From: Rosa chinensis
Taxonomy: Eukaryota > Streptophyta > Magnoliopsida > Rosales > Rosaceae
Direction: 5' to 3'
DNA length: 64,000 nt
NCBI RefSeq assembly: GCF_002994745.2
Contig: NC_037093.1
Location: 44,682,384-44,746,383 of the forward strand
Positions 43,753 through 54,878 of the stretch are shown here, piece after piece. A model generated the notes under the pieces. The model ran no database searches and was not told where the DNA came from. It was given only the letters and a program-made list of their open reading frames with translations. The first letter of the stretch is position 1, and every line of letters starts with the position of its first letter. The position numbers were made by a program, and so were the translations under genes.

Positions 43753-44673
43753 ATGGATAGCCACCATTTCAAATTATTGGAATTTACAACTCCATCGACA
43801 GCAGGAGAAACAGATCTCTTAATCATCACTCCTCAAGAAGTTGCTAGAGCAAAAGAAAAAAATTATCAATTCATGCATATTGGAGTAGTCCAAGTTGGAA
43901 TAAAAACTCTTGTCCGAGAAGGCATAAACTATTCAGTCCTATGTGTCTTACAAGACAAAAGACTAATAGATTTTGAAGCTAGTCTATTGGGAACACTTGA
44001 AGCATCTTTATGCAATCAAGTGGCATATTTCAACTGTTTCCCAAACTCCTCAACAAGCTTGAAAGATGTTGCTCACTGTTTAAGATTAAGAGTCAAGACA
44101 GATGGCATAACAATGAAAGAAAATATGCAAGAACTTGTAATAGAATACAGAATATACTATAAACTGATGAGTACCACTGTCGAACCTAAGACAAGGATAT
44201 TGAATATCCCAGGTCTTACTACTGAGTTTCTCACCAGCCAAATGAATCATTCGCAACAAATACACAATGTTACTTGGAATGAAGTAACTTTTTCAATCGA
44301 ATGGAAATTATCTGGTTTACAGAAACCACCAAAAAGTGCTACTGCAGCAATTTATGAAAGCAGAAAAACTGGGGATATCAGTCTAAAATTTCATGATCAC
44401 AGAAAAAGTGATGTTTGTCCTGAGAACATCAGGATAAACAAAAATTTCAGAAGATGCAACAACACTATAGAAACAAGTACCAGTGGTACTAAATTAATTA
44501 TAGAAGAACTAACACATCCTATTACTGAAGAAGAACTAAAGGCTGATCTAAATAGACCAGTAAATATGCTTATAGCAGAAAAGCTCTATGAACTATATGA
44601 TGAAGCAGAATCTTGCAAAGACACAACACGATTAGAACAACTAATCGAAGAAATAAAGAATTTCAGAGTATGA
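43753..44673 (+). CDS. pararetroviral movement protein, frame intact
   Basis: 306 codons without an internal stop, the best-kept viral part of the locus. It has the core of the 30K-type movement proteins of Caulimoviridae: a GVVQVG segment at about residues 48-53, an LIDFEASLLG segment with the conserved Asp at about 77, and a following Cys/Phe-rich block. Such proteins line plasmodesmata and let virus pass between cells. The stop at 44671 lies in the same frame as the coat-protein region that follows, so this may once have been part of a longer polyprotein. There is no sign that it is expressed. Confidence 0.75.
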   Translation: MDSHHFKLLEFTTPSTAGETDLLIITPQEVARAKEKNYQFMHIGVVQVGIKTLVREGINYSVLCVLQDKRLIDFEASLLGTLEASLCNQVAYFNCFPNSSTSLKDVAHCLRLRVKTDGITMKENMQELVIEYRIYYKLMSTTVEPKTRILNIPGLTTEFLTSQMNHSQQIHNVTWNEVTFSIEWKLSGLQKPPKSATAAIYESRKTGDISLKFHDHRKSDVCPENIRINKNFRRCNNTIETSTSGTKLIIEELTHPITEEELKADLNRPVNMLIAEKLYELYDEAESCKDTTRLEQLIEEIKNFRV

Positions 44674-45437
44674 AAGGTAAGAAAAGTCCTTCCCTATCAA
44701 GATATAGAAATGGAAGAAGGAGAAAACTCCAATTCCAAAACTTTCATCACTAGAGAAAAGGGAAAACTAAAACTCCCTATACAGAAAGCACCTATAGACA
44801 GAAAAGAAAAAAGAAACTCTCAAAGATAAGTCCCAGAAGACAATCTGCCTAGAGTACCAATTACAAATTGCGGTACATGGCTGAATTTAGACAAAGTTCT
44901 AGATAAAAGAAAAGCTATTGACCAATGGATAGATAGCCTCATGATGGTTGCTGCTCTGACCCTTGGAAAGTTTGAAGTACCAGATCTTTAAGTATATTTT
45001 GAAACTACTCTCACTGGAGTAGCCAAGAAATACTACTCTTTTAAAGAAACTGAAAGAGGAAAAGAATGATTAGAACATATCAAAAACTCGAAATCACCAT
45101 ATGATTTTGCAGTATCTCTGTATGACCAATTCTGTGGAGATGTCTTAAACATAAGTGAAAAGGCCAAAGAATCGGCCAAATCAAACATTTATTTTCTCAA
45201 GATTTGCAACATGCGATATTTTGAAGAGTATTTAAATGAATTTCAGGAACACTATTGTACAATAGGTGAACTAGAAAACACTGATCTAGTAAACTTGTTA
45301 CACAGAAAACTTCCTAAACCATGGAGAACAGCTATGAGAGAAAGTATAGCTAAAAAATCAATTGAAAAATTTTTAGTAGGAGGAATTGCTGATAGAAATA
45401 GACAAATACTGAGAGAACAATGCAAAGCAAATATAAT
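44674..45437 (+). pseudogene. pararetroviral coat-protein region, broken
   Basis: Same frame as the movement protein. An ATG at 44710 could start a separate frame, but stops occur near 44827, 44989 and 45067. Between stops the text resembles the capsid core of Caulimoviridae, with a WRTAMRE block near 45323 and a Cys/Arg-rich end at 45415. CACTA-A cuts it at 45438. Confidence 0.7.
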
Positions 45438-45879
45438 CACTACTAGAATTTTGGCCTTAGACATCGGCCAGAAACCGATGTTAAAAAAAAAACCATCCGA
45501 TGTCTTAGTGGGTGATGTTAAAGATCATGAACAAAAAGACATCAGTCAAAAACCGATGTCCAGATCAAAAATAGACATCGAATAAGCTTATGGAACCGAT
45601 GTAAAACCGTTATTATGATGACATATTAGTGTGTTTAGATATTGTTGAACCTTCATATTTTGGCATTTAATGCTTAATGAAGTATAGGTCCAATAGCAGA
45701 AGTATTCATTTTAACATTGTTACTCATATTAGAAATGATGTTTTATATAGTGTCAGACATCGGATTCTTTTCATTTTGCATGCTGTTTGTGAGGTTCACG
45801 CATATTTTCCATATATCCTACTATTTAAGATTCAATCTACATTCCTTAGTATTGTATGAACGATGTGCAATGTTATAAT

Positions 45880-46170
45880 AAACATCGTTTCCTTTTATGA
45901 AGTGATGTCCATTTTACTATATTACATCAGGTTTTAGGTTAACAACGATGTCCATATTAATAGTAGACATCGTTTCCCAAATTGTAAATCGATGTCCATT
46001 TTGAATCTAGACATCGTTTCCCAAATTGTAAATCGCAAATTGTAAATCGATGTCCATATTGATGCTATACATCGTTTTCCAAATTGTAAATCGATGTCCA
46101 TATTGATACTAGACATCGTTCCCTGTAGTTTACATCGATGTCCATTAGTTTTTTTAACATCGCTTCTTGA
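45880..46170. repeat. CACTA-A subterminal repeat array
   Basis: Repeated units of about 35-50 bp built on AAATCGATGTCCATATTGAT followed by AGACATCG and TTTCCCAAATTG. The ACATCG/CGATGT cores face both ways. Such arrays are transposase-binding regions in CACTA elements. Confidence 0.8.
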
Positions 46171-48289
46171 ATATGGGGCATTGCATTAATTCAAGCAATC
46201 TGATTATACACAATCTTAAAGCATCAGCCAGTGAACATATTTTGGACATACAAACCAGGCCAAAATCGAATCAATACATCTTATTTCCTTAAGTACATCA
46301 TAAATTGAGTAAAACTACAACCTTTCTTGAAACATCAAGTATCCAGATTGCTTCATAGTATATATAAGAGAAGTGCAAACAACAAAGAACGTAGTTCAAA
46401 TCATCTATTTATTCACAATTGAATCTGGAACATTAATACACAACTATGGGATAACATTTGTACAGGATGTACATCAACCATAAATGTGAATTACAAAGCC
46501 CCACAATTAAGTTCACTGAGAATCAGCAACCTTCATATTGCAAAAAGAAAAAGTGTTTTACTCGTGCCAAGTAAGATTTGAGAACTTCAAAAACAAACCT
46601 AGGGATCAACAATCCAGCCATGATATAGGGGAATGTCTAATAGATCCAATACTGGAAATTTTGGAGTAAACTCAAAATCACTTATCCTACAAGCATTAAG
46701 TAATTTGAATGAAATGTCACAAAATATATCATCATAATAAACTATGGGTGAAGATCACAATTAAAAGTAAATATAGTGTTGTTTACTTGTTTTAGTTTCT
46801 GTATGTTATTGCCTTATGACAGCAGCCTCCTTATTGTATCAAAGAACCACCCTGTACCATATTACTAATGCACAAAATTTTACATCTCCCAGTAGTTGTT
46901 AATTGATTGATAAGAAAAAAAAATCCATATACACAGCCCTTCCATTCCGAGATGTGCTCTAGAACTATTGTCACCAGGGGTTTGATGTAGCTTTTGCTGA
47001 CCTGCTGAAGGGATTTAGGTGTGCAGGTAATTTTTCTTTTCGTAATGCACTATAAATAAATGCAGAATCACGAATCAACATAAAGAATTACCTGTTGAAA
47101 CTCTTCATGGTTCAAAAGAATTTTTGATTGTTTCCAATCACTATGAGGTGCAATTGGTATCCCTCCTGACAGTGCAATAAGATATCCAACTTCAAGACAT
47201 GGCAGAGGAAACTATCAAAAAGGTTACCATCATAAATAAAACTTTAAAAACACTGAAAAATAAACGTTTACTATAATGAAGAACTACATAGGGTAAGGAT
47301 TTAAAATGAACAGGTCTAGGTATTGGGGATCAGAATAATCAAATAATAACCAGTTAATAGCAAGAGACCAATTGTATAACTGAACAAAAAATAAAAAATT
47401 TACATAGTAGAGTAGAAACTTTATTGAATAGATTGGTATTAATGCTTATCATGGATCTCACCAGTATAACAATCATAAAAAAAAATTCGATGTCAATAAA
47501 TTACACCAAATAAAAAGCTTTACTTGCCAAAGTACCTGAGAGAGACTAACCCAAATTTCTCTCTCTTTGGTCACCCAAACAACATATGGTTCCTGCAAAA
47601 GCGAATTGAGCTGCTGAAACAAACAAGAAAACAAAAGCCCCAAATTGAAAACCCTAAATCGTGAACTCACTGGGTAAGGACGGAGAGAATCGTCGATCAG
47701 ACGGTGAAGCTTCGACAGATTTGAATCGATGGACATTTTGAATCAAAGTTTCAACTTCGAAAACTAAGAGTCTGAGATTTCAAAGATGACGAAACGGTGC
47801 GTTTAGGCTCAAGGTCAGGGATGCTTTCTGATTCTATATCTTCGAATGCTTCCCCTCCAGCTGCTCCGTGGTCGGACTTGATCAGAATCTGGCCGCTTCG
47901 CTAGCGGTCTCTCTGGTATGTGGATCATGGTGGATTGAGCGAAGGATTGTTCCCCTTCTTTCAATCTTTTGAGATCTGAGAGAGAGAGAGAGGGAGCGAG
48001 CTTGCAGGCAGAGGTGATGGTGCTGGCGAGAGGGAGGAGGCCGTTAATCAGGGAGAGACAGTAGAGGGAGGCGGTGGTGGTCATGCATGGAAAGATAGCG
48101 GAAGAGGAAGGAGGAGAGAGCCAGGGTTTCGAGGAAGAGAGAGTGTGTAAAAATTGGGAGATAAAAGTGAGTGAGATAGAAGTGGGAAATCTGACAAAGT
48201 GTAGGTGGAATGGAAATTTTGTTGCCCGCCTCTCAAAATTTTTAACTTAATCTTTTCCGCGTTTTTTTAAATTTCAGAATCAAATTGTA
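46171..48289 (-). other. CACTA-A interior with possible captured exons
   Basis: Minus-strand blocks look like exons with splice borders. One runs about 47680-47736 with a start (MSIDSNLSKLHRLIDDSL..), one about 47524-47600 ends at a GT, and one about 47090-47215 also ends CAG/GT. I do not recognise the protein. The likely explanation is a host gene fragment carried by the element, with a GA-rich leader (47970-48130) upstream. Confidence 0.4.
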
Positions 48290-48435
48290 GACATCGGTCA
48301 ACAGTAATAAACGATGTCAATTATATGCATATAAATCGGAATTTGAAGAATCGATGTTAATGACATTTTTTTACATCGCGTGAATTCTTCACCAATGTAA
48401 TTGGCATGATGTCTAAGAGCAAAATTCTAGTAGTG

Positions 48436-49515
48436 GTGCTTAAGGTTTTGATCTAACGACCGGGGGTCGGAAGATTTGAGAGTCACAAGTGGTGATTTCT
48501 CCTTTTGATTTGATTTAACATTTTGGGTCTTGTGTGACTTGCTTAATGTTTTGAATCTGACGACCAGGGAGGTCAGATGATTCGGAGGTCATGGGGTGAC
48601 ATCTTCTTTTGAGAGTCGTGTAACTTTGGTCCTGAGTGACAGCTTTGAAATGTTTTGATCTGACGACCGGGGAGGTCTGAGGATTCGGGGTTGCTGGGAG
48701 TGACCTCAAGCAAATATATCGGGACTTCACGACTTTGGCCGGGTTTGTGGATACGATCAGTTAGAGCTCTAGTCTGTTGCCATTTTACATCATGGGAGGT
48801 AGCGGGGAGCTATTTGATGCTCATGAGTACGTGTTTTTTTTAAAAGGGAGTGTCGGGGATTCTTTCTTTTAAATGTCCGGGATGGACTTATGTATAATAT
48901 TTAAATTGTCAGAGTTTCAATTTATATGATTTCATCACGGTGTGACTTTTATTGTGATTTTGGGAAATGCATATTGAATTGTCAGAGTTTCAATTAATAT
49001 GGTTTTTATCACGGGGTGATTTGTGTTGTTCTCTTTTGGAAAAAGAATGTGTTGTTTTGGGGAAAACAGAGTGTGTGTGTTTTTGAGTTACTCATAGGGC
49101 TTGCAAAAGCTTACCGGATTTGTTGTGTGGCAACCCGGTGCACCATTCAAAGGGTGTAGGGGTTAATCCTGCAGGTCAAGGAAATCGTGGCTGAATCTGA
49201 AGTAGCGTGCTAGCAGCTTTACTGTAGGAAGTCATTTTTGTGACCTTACTGTTATTAAGACTTTCGCTTGTAGTGAGCTCTGAGGAGCATTTACTTATTA
49301 TCATGTTGTGACAATTTAATTCGTAAGCTTGTATAATACATAACTCTATGGAGAGCGATTATATATCAACTTTGAGGGTTCAGGGCATCAGTATGTACTT
49401 GGTTTAAAGGGAAAATGTTTCCAAGTATTTTGTATTGATGGCTGAACTATCACTCATGTATAATTATGGGATTATATATTGATTTTTATTTGTGTTAAAA
49501 ATCAGGGGCGTGACA
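48436..49515 (-). repeat. LTR-like block, probably part of a solo LTR
   Basis: On the minus strand it starts TGTCACGCCCCTGATTTTTA, a common plant gypsy LTR start. The other end (48437) gives ..AGCA. It contains about 105-bp imperfect tandem units around TTTTGATCTGACGACCGGGG (48441, 48543, 48653). Five-base flanks do not match (AGTGG, TCCTA), so one end is probably lost. It separates CACTA-A from the viral protease region. Confidence 0.55.
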
Positions 49516-50685
49516 TCCTATATTTTGTGAAGGAGTCGAAAAAGACTTATCACAAACAATGCTTCATACCTGAAGCAAGAAGAAAAACAAAGAATGGTGC
49601 CATAAGCCAATTAGTAGAACAAGCATACGAAGAGTATTTTTTGTGAAAAGAAGGGTTCAGAAGTTTTACATCATAAAACCACTGAAACTATTGTTCTATC
49701 TTCTCCAAAAATAAAGGAAGAAAAGATATGAGAAAATATAGTACTAGTCGAACTAGAAAACAATCCAGAAGAAGAATGTAAACCTTTCGTACCACAAGAA
49801 CAACCTCAAGATGAGCTTCAACAATCAAAAGTAATCTCTACTAGTAAATACGGCAACTATATAGAGATTGGATTAAAATTCCTTGATCACAAAAAATATC
49901 ATCTATATGCATTCGTAGGTAATGGGTCAAGATTCACAGTTGCAAAAAAAATTGCAATTCTAGAAGAACTCTAGAAAGGAGATAATAAAAGAATAGCTAC
50001 TGGTGTTCAGTTTGATGGAAGCTAGTTTACCATGAACAAGATAGCTAGAGATGTTCACATCACCATCGGTGGAGGAACATTTATCATCAACACTCTTTGG
50101 CAAGCAGAAGGCCAAGTAGCAGACTTCTTGTTGGGAAATGATTTCATTCTCCAACAGAGATTTGTTCAAGATGACGAAGCTATAAGCTTCAGAAAAGGAG
50201 ATATAATGTTTTGGGCAGATAGACTTACCCAAGCAAAAAGTATAGTATGTCCAAACTTTACTACTCAATATCAGAGATCGCAACAAAATAGTGGTGATTA
50301 TAAGCCCAGATTTGAACCTGTGCTACAATACAAACAACAACAAGAATTGCTTATTGAAGAATCTTCAGATGAAGAAAAGGAAGAAACTAGTGAAGATGAA
50401 GAAGCTAGTTTTATACATGAACATAACCTCAAGCACTTTCAAAATAAGCTTGAAACCCAGAAAATCCCTACGCTTGAAAAAATCAAGAAAATGCTTGAAC
50501 AGAACATAGATGTCGACCCTCAGAAATTTTGGAAAAAGACCCAGTGGTCTGTGAATTAAGATTACATGATATACATGTTATATGTCATGCTAAATCCATT
50601 CCTCAGTACAAAGAGGAAGATAAAAAGAATTCAGAAAAGATATAGAAGATCTCCTGAAAAAGAGATTAATTCGACCATCTACTAG
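49516..50685 (+). pseudogene. pararetroviral zinc finger, protease and start of RT, broken
   Basis: Begins inside a degraded CCHC-type zinc finger (one Cys is lost at the junction, another replaced). An acidic linker with stops follows, then the retroviral-type aspartic protease region. Its active site, normally D-T/S-G, reads G-N-G near 49921, and later LLGNDF near 50134 is kept. The open part runs 50032-50559, and a stop follows. The next 120 bases are the first part of the reverse transcriptase, ended by CACTA-B at 50686. Lost catalytic residues and several stops make it non-functional. Confidence 0.75.
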
Positions 50686-51027
50686 CACTACAAAAAAGAA
50701 TTCATTTAGCTTCACCAGTTAGCGTCGGCGTTAGAATGCCGTCGCCATTGATCAAAAATTTGCTACGGCAAATGCCGCGTCGCAAAGAGAAAAATTATTT
50801 GCCACGGCAAGGCGTCGCCGTCGCATAAATGTGCCTTCAATTGCTACGGCATATTTTTTCCGTCGCTAAATTTCTCTACTTTTAACTACGGCAGAATGTG
50901 CCGTCGTGTATTTTCCTTTTATACATTTTTTTTGGTTTTTTTTTTTTTTGACTTTTGGGTGAATATAGGTGCCAAAATTAAACATGTCAGCAAAAACTTT
51001 GGGTTCATGAACATTGTTCTTGTTCCC

Positions 51028-51090
51028 GCTCCCTCCATCTGCTATTTCCTGCTCCCTCCATCTGCTATTTCCCGCTCCCTCCATCCAGTC
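51028..51090 (+). repeat. 25-bp tandem repeat
   Basis: Two and a half units of CCGCTCCCTCCATCTGCTAT plus a few bases. A minisatellite inside CACTA-B. Confidence 0.85.
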
Positions 51091-51239
51091 CCGACAACGA
51101 AGTCAACCATAGCAATCTGCGAAGTCGACATCTGCTAGTTCAGCTCCACCTCCTTCTTATTTTTCTTCTTCCTCCCAAAACCCCAAACTTCACTCCCCTT
51201 CGTTCATTCAACAACAACAACAACAAAACCCTTATTTTT

Positions 51240-51446
51240 GTAAACCCTAAATCAAGCTTCCGAATTAGAGCTTCCGCCGCCAGCGATAATAGCCAACCGC
51301 CGTGGTGGGCGAACCTGTTGCCCGCCCAAGCTTTGGGATCCGATAAAGTTCTCAGATTGATCTCCGGTGCCACCGCTTGCCCCATTGGCCAGTACGTGTC
51401 GGAACCCGTCACTTTTCTTCATTCTCTCGACCCCAGAGTCAAATTG
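51240..51446 (+). pseudogene. captured exon of a plastid ABC transporter subunit (ABCI12-like)
   Basis: One frame reads through LGSDKVLRLISGA, PIGQ and FLHSLDPRVKL and meets a GT splice donor at 51447. This resembles the first exon of plant ABCI12, the plastid CbiQ-type (energy-coupling) membrane subunit, as I remember it; the identification rests on those short blocks. The upstream part has a Ser/Ala-rich character like a transit peptide. No following exon was found, so it is a captured piece in CACTA-B, not a working gene. Confidence 0.5.
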
Positions 51447-54201
51447 GTATGCTCTATTTTGATGGGTAATGCTTGGTTTTTGATTCTATTTGGTGGGTTT
51501 GGTCTAATTTTGGTTTTGCAGGTTTTTGACTGTTTAAGTTTTGGTGATAGAATTTGGTTTGTGGGTTTTGGGTATTGTCAGTTTGTTCTTCACGATAGAG
51601 TTTCACATTTTATGAGTTTGATCTGCTTATGATAAGAAAGTACTATGTGTATGTGTTAAGGAACTTATGAATTACGATGAATTCATGAACCATGACAAAA
51701 AGTAATGCAGGAGTCGCAAGAAAGAGTTATATTAAAAGAGAAGACGCAATTGAGTAAACCATATATAGATTTGTGGTTTTCTAACAACAAGCTTCCTATG
51801 AATAATTGAATATGAAGTCAATACTGTCAATTAGTCAATGACAGAAAGGAATAAGGATTTGAACTTTTGAAGACGGTGGTTATGATTAACATATACAAAC
51901 TGGAAGAAAACAAAGATCTTGATACTCAAAATTAATTCCTTAATTTCCATTCTTCCATTGAAAGACAAAAGAAACATTATGTGCAATTGCTTCTTATCTT
52001 CACTGAGAAAAGTAGGTTCTTCGTCTTCCTTTATACGTATGGTTACTCTTAATATATACGATTATTTTCTTGAATATTATTGGTTAATGCAAATATGTAA
52101 TATTTGTAGGCTCCAGTGCTTCAGAACATAAATGACAGCAGGTTGAATTCAATTTGTATTGTTCAAGAGGGGAAGCCACTTGGGAAGCTGCTTTTTATCA
52201 CTCAAGGTACCGCAGTGACCTACTCCGATCTAATGGTGAAGAACTCTTGAATTGGGCAACAATTCTCCCATCTCGACAAGGACCGTATAGTTTTCACATT
52301 TGCCTTTTGTACTCAAACCTACTGATGGCCTGATGGGCATTTAGAATTGGTAAGGTAACTCTTGTAATAGGGTACAACTTGGGTCTTATGAACTTTACAT
52401 GTTTTTAGAAAGAAATTAAATGAAAGAATGTATTCTTTTCATGTTCTGGTGAAGCAAATAGAGAGTTGCTGAATATATAAAGGCTTCCTTAGTATCCTAG
52501 TTGTAGTTTAAGTGGTGAACTTGGAGAAGTTTAGTGACATCTTATTAGCATGTTGCAAGTGCCCCCTAAAATTTGAGATGATAGAGTGGAACCGGTTCCG
52601 TCTTATACACTTCAGATCACCAAAGATAAGTTATTTATTGAATTTGCTGACTCGCAGACCGTGTGGTCCTTCTCTGTTTAACTATAAAGTAACTTATTTC
52701 AAGGTAAAAACATCATTCTAAAGTAATTGTCAGTCGAGCAAAAAATAGTTATTGAAAATTTACTATCAATCTATTGATAATGATAAGGTTATGCATGCTG
52801 GAGAATTATCTGTTCTTAAATGCCTATTTGTTGTGACATCTCCCTTTTGGTAAACTTGCTTGACAAGCATTGTATTGAAACTGTACACATCTTTACTTCC
52901 TGTATATTCTGCTCATGCAGGGTATCACTCTCTATGCATCTGTTGCTGCAACTCTTGGACTAAAATATTGCTCGAGTTTGCTTGAGAACTGATCTCAAAG
53001 GTAAGCGATCCATATTGGTTAAGTTTGAAAATTTTACTTTTTTGTTGTTGTTGTGAATTTATTTAATTTGCTGGCATTTTGTTTTGGTTTTGAATAAGGA
53101 GTAGTTTAGAGAGAAGCACAGAAACATTGCCTCAACAAATCAGTCTCTGCTGTAAGTGAATCTCATTTCCTAGATCTGCATAAATATGTCAAGTTGTTAG
53201 TCAATTTATGATTCATAAATTGGAACTTATGCATATATCAGGATTACCCAAGCAATTAAAGTTGTTAGTCAATTAATATCATTTGAGTCCATTACAACTT
53301 TTTTGTTTTGTTCCTGCACTCCAGACCTCAAGATTTGAGCTTTTGTCTTGTTCAGTTTTGATTACAATTGATTAAAACCTCATGATAAATCCCAAAAGCC
53401 ACCGCTGCATGACAAAGTTTCATTGATGCAAACAAGAGTCCAGAAGATTTTGACAAGAAGCCATTATATTTGGCTAGTGCATGATTCCATTTCTTATCTT
53501 CTAAGTGCTAACACCACCACCACAAGTAGCCAAAAGTTTTATTTTTAATTATCTCTTAGCAAAATAAAAGCTCTCAATTGCTTTTAACTTCACCCATGGC
53601 AGCAACGAAGACATGTATAACTTCAAAAAATGAAAACAAAAAGTCTAGAATTATGAGATTGATAAGTAGTTCATTTCATATCTAATTGTATCTAGTCACA
53701 AACTCGTACTGCATCATATCTAATTATCTTGTTAGTTCAATTTTGTTAGTTTGGAATGAAGAAAGTGATGGAATTGGACTGGTTTGAAATACTTGCTTGC
53801 TATACTCATCTGACTAGTTAATCAAATGCTTAATCTAAAGATTGTCTGATTATGTATATTCCAAGTTTGAGAACATATTTTTTTCTTGTCTGGACATTAT
53901 TCCACTATGTTAAAAGAAAAACCTTAGTTATGACTCTTTAGTATATCTTGATGTTTTTGATTTTGATGAAGAGACTAAACCAATATATTCCAACTTGATT
54001 TTATGCCTCTACTTTGTCTTAATACTGCTTTCTTCATGAACCTCTGCATTATTTTTGGCACTTTGGCCAGCAGCTGAAATAGATACCCATGCAATTACCC
54101 AACTTAATGTCATTCTGCTACTAAATAATCAAACATTTTAATGATTTAAGTTGCTTTTAACACAACCCCACACAACCTACCATGCATGCCTATAATTAAA
54201 G

Positions 54202-54271
<70 letters not shown>

Positions 54272-54878
54272 TCATATAATTCGATTTGATTTTTCCATAC
54301 ATATGACTTTGCCTGAATTATTCTTTTTGTTTTTGGTTACAGGTTCTTTGCATTATAATCTCGTTGTTCGATCTGTGTCATTTGTCTTCCTCTTATCAGA
54401 AGCTCTATCTATTGGTTTTGATTCCAAGTAAGGCTCCTCTTTTTGTTATATTGTTTTTAATGATAATATTTGGTTGTAAATGTAGTGGAAAGTTATGCCC
54501 TTGATCTTCGTCTGTTGCATTTTGTTTTAATTGGTATGTTGGGTTTCTGATATAAAATCTATGACAGGAATTCTATAATTCTTATTATTATTTTTATTAC
54601 TCAATGTCTTCTCCAAAGTAATGAAGCTCCCTTATCCTGCATGTGTTTTATGACTTTGCATATATCTGTGCACATTAGATTAATTAGATGTTAATCTAAT
54701 ATACATATTGTATCATGTGTGTTCTCTAATTAAAGATTTAGTTTTGTTTATTTCTGCTTGATGTGATGTTGTTCATTCAATGTAGAGATTTATTGTTAGT
54801 ATAGTTGGTATATATTTTCATACTTAGCTATTTGTGTTACTGTATTTCTAGCTGACATAGATATTGATAAGGGAAAAA
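51447..54878 (+). other. CACTA-B left interior, mostly non-coding
   Basis: No long frames. Exon-like blocks with splice borders occur at about 52110-52250 and 52921-53001 but are not recognised. They may be leader exons or further captured DNA. A GC/CA/TA microsatellite is at 54201-54271. Confidence 0.4.
54201..54271. repeat. compound microsatellite (GC)n(AC)n(AT)n
   Basis: Five GC units, then about 18 AC units with one break, then about 11 AT units. Confidence 0.97.

Larger units (their letters stand above)
45438..48435. mobile_element. CACTA-A: non-autonomous CACTA element
   Basis: Left end CACTACTAGAATTTTG and the right end is its inverted copy (ending TAGTG at 48435). The inverted repeats continue imperfectly through TTAGACATC (about 28 bp). 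Subterminal regions are full of ACATCG/CGATGT repeats (45466-46170 and 48290-48400), unlike the GCGACGGCA repeats of the two other CACTA elements, so this is another family. No transposase is present. Flanking triplets (AAT left, GTG right) do not match, so the right side has been altered or joined to other DNA. Confidence 0.85.

Noticed and set aside
45880..46170. Spaced repeats that could suggest an array of RNA genes
   Set aside because: Both orientations of ACATCG/CGATGT cores near a CACTA end; these are subterminal transposase-binding repeats.
51028..51095. CRISPR-like repeat array
   Set aside because: Direct tandem repeat without unique spacers, in a plant transposon.
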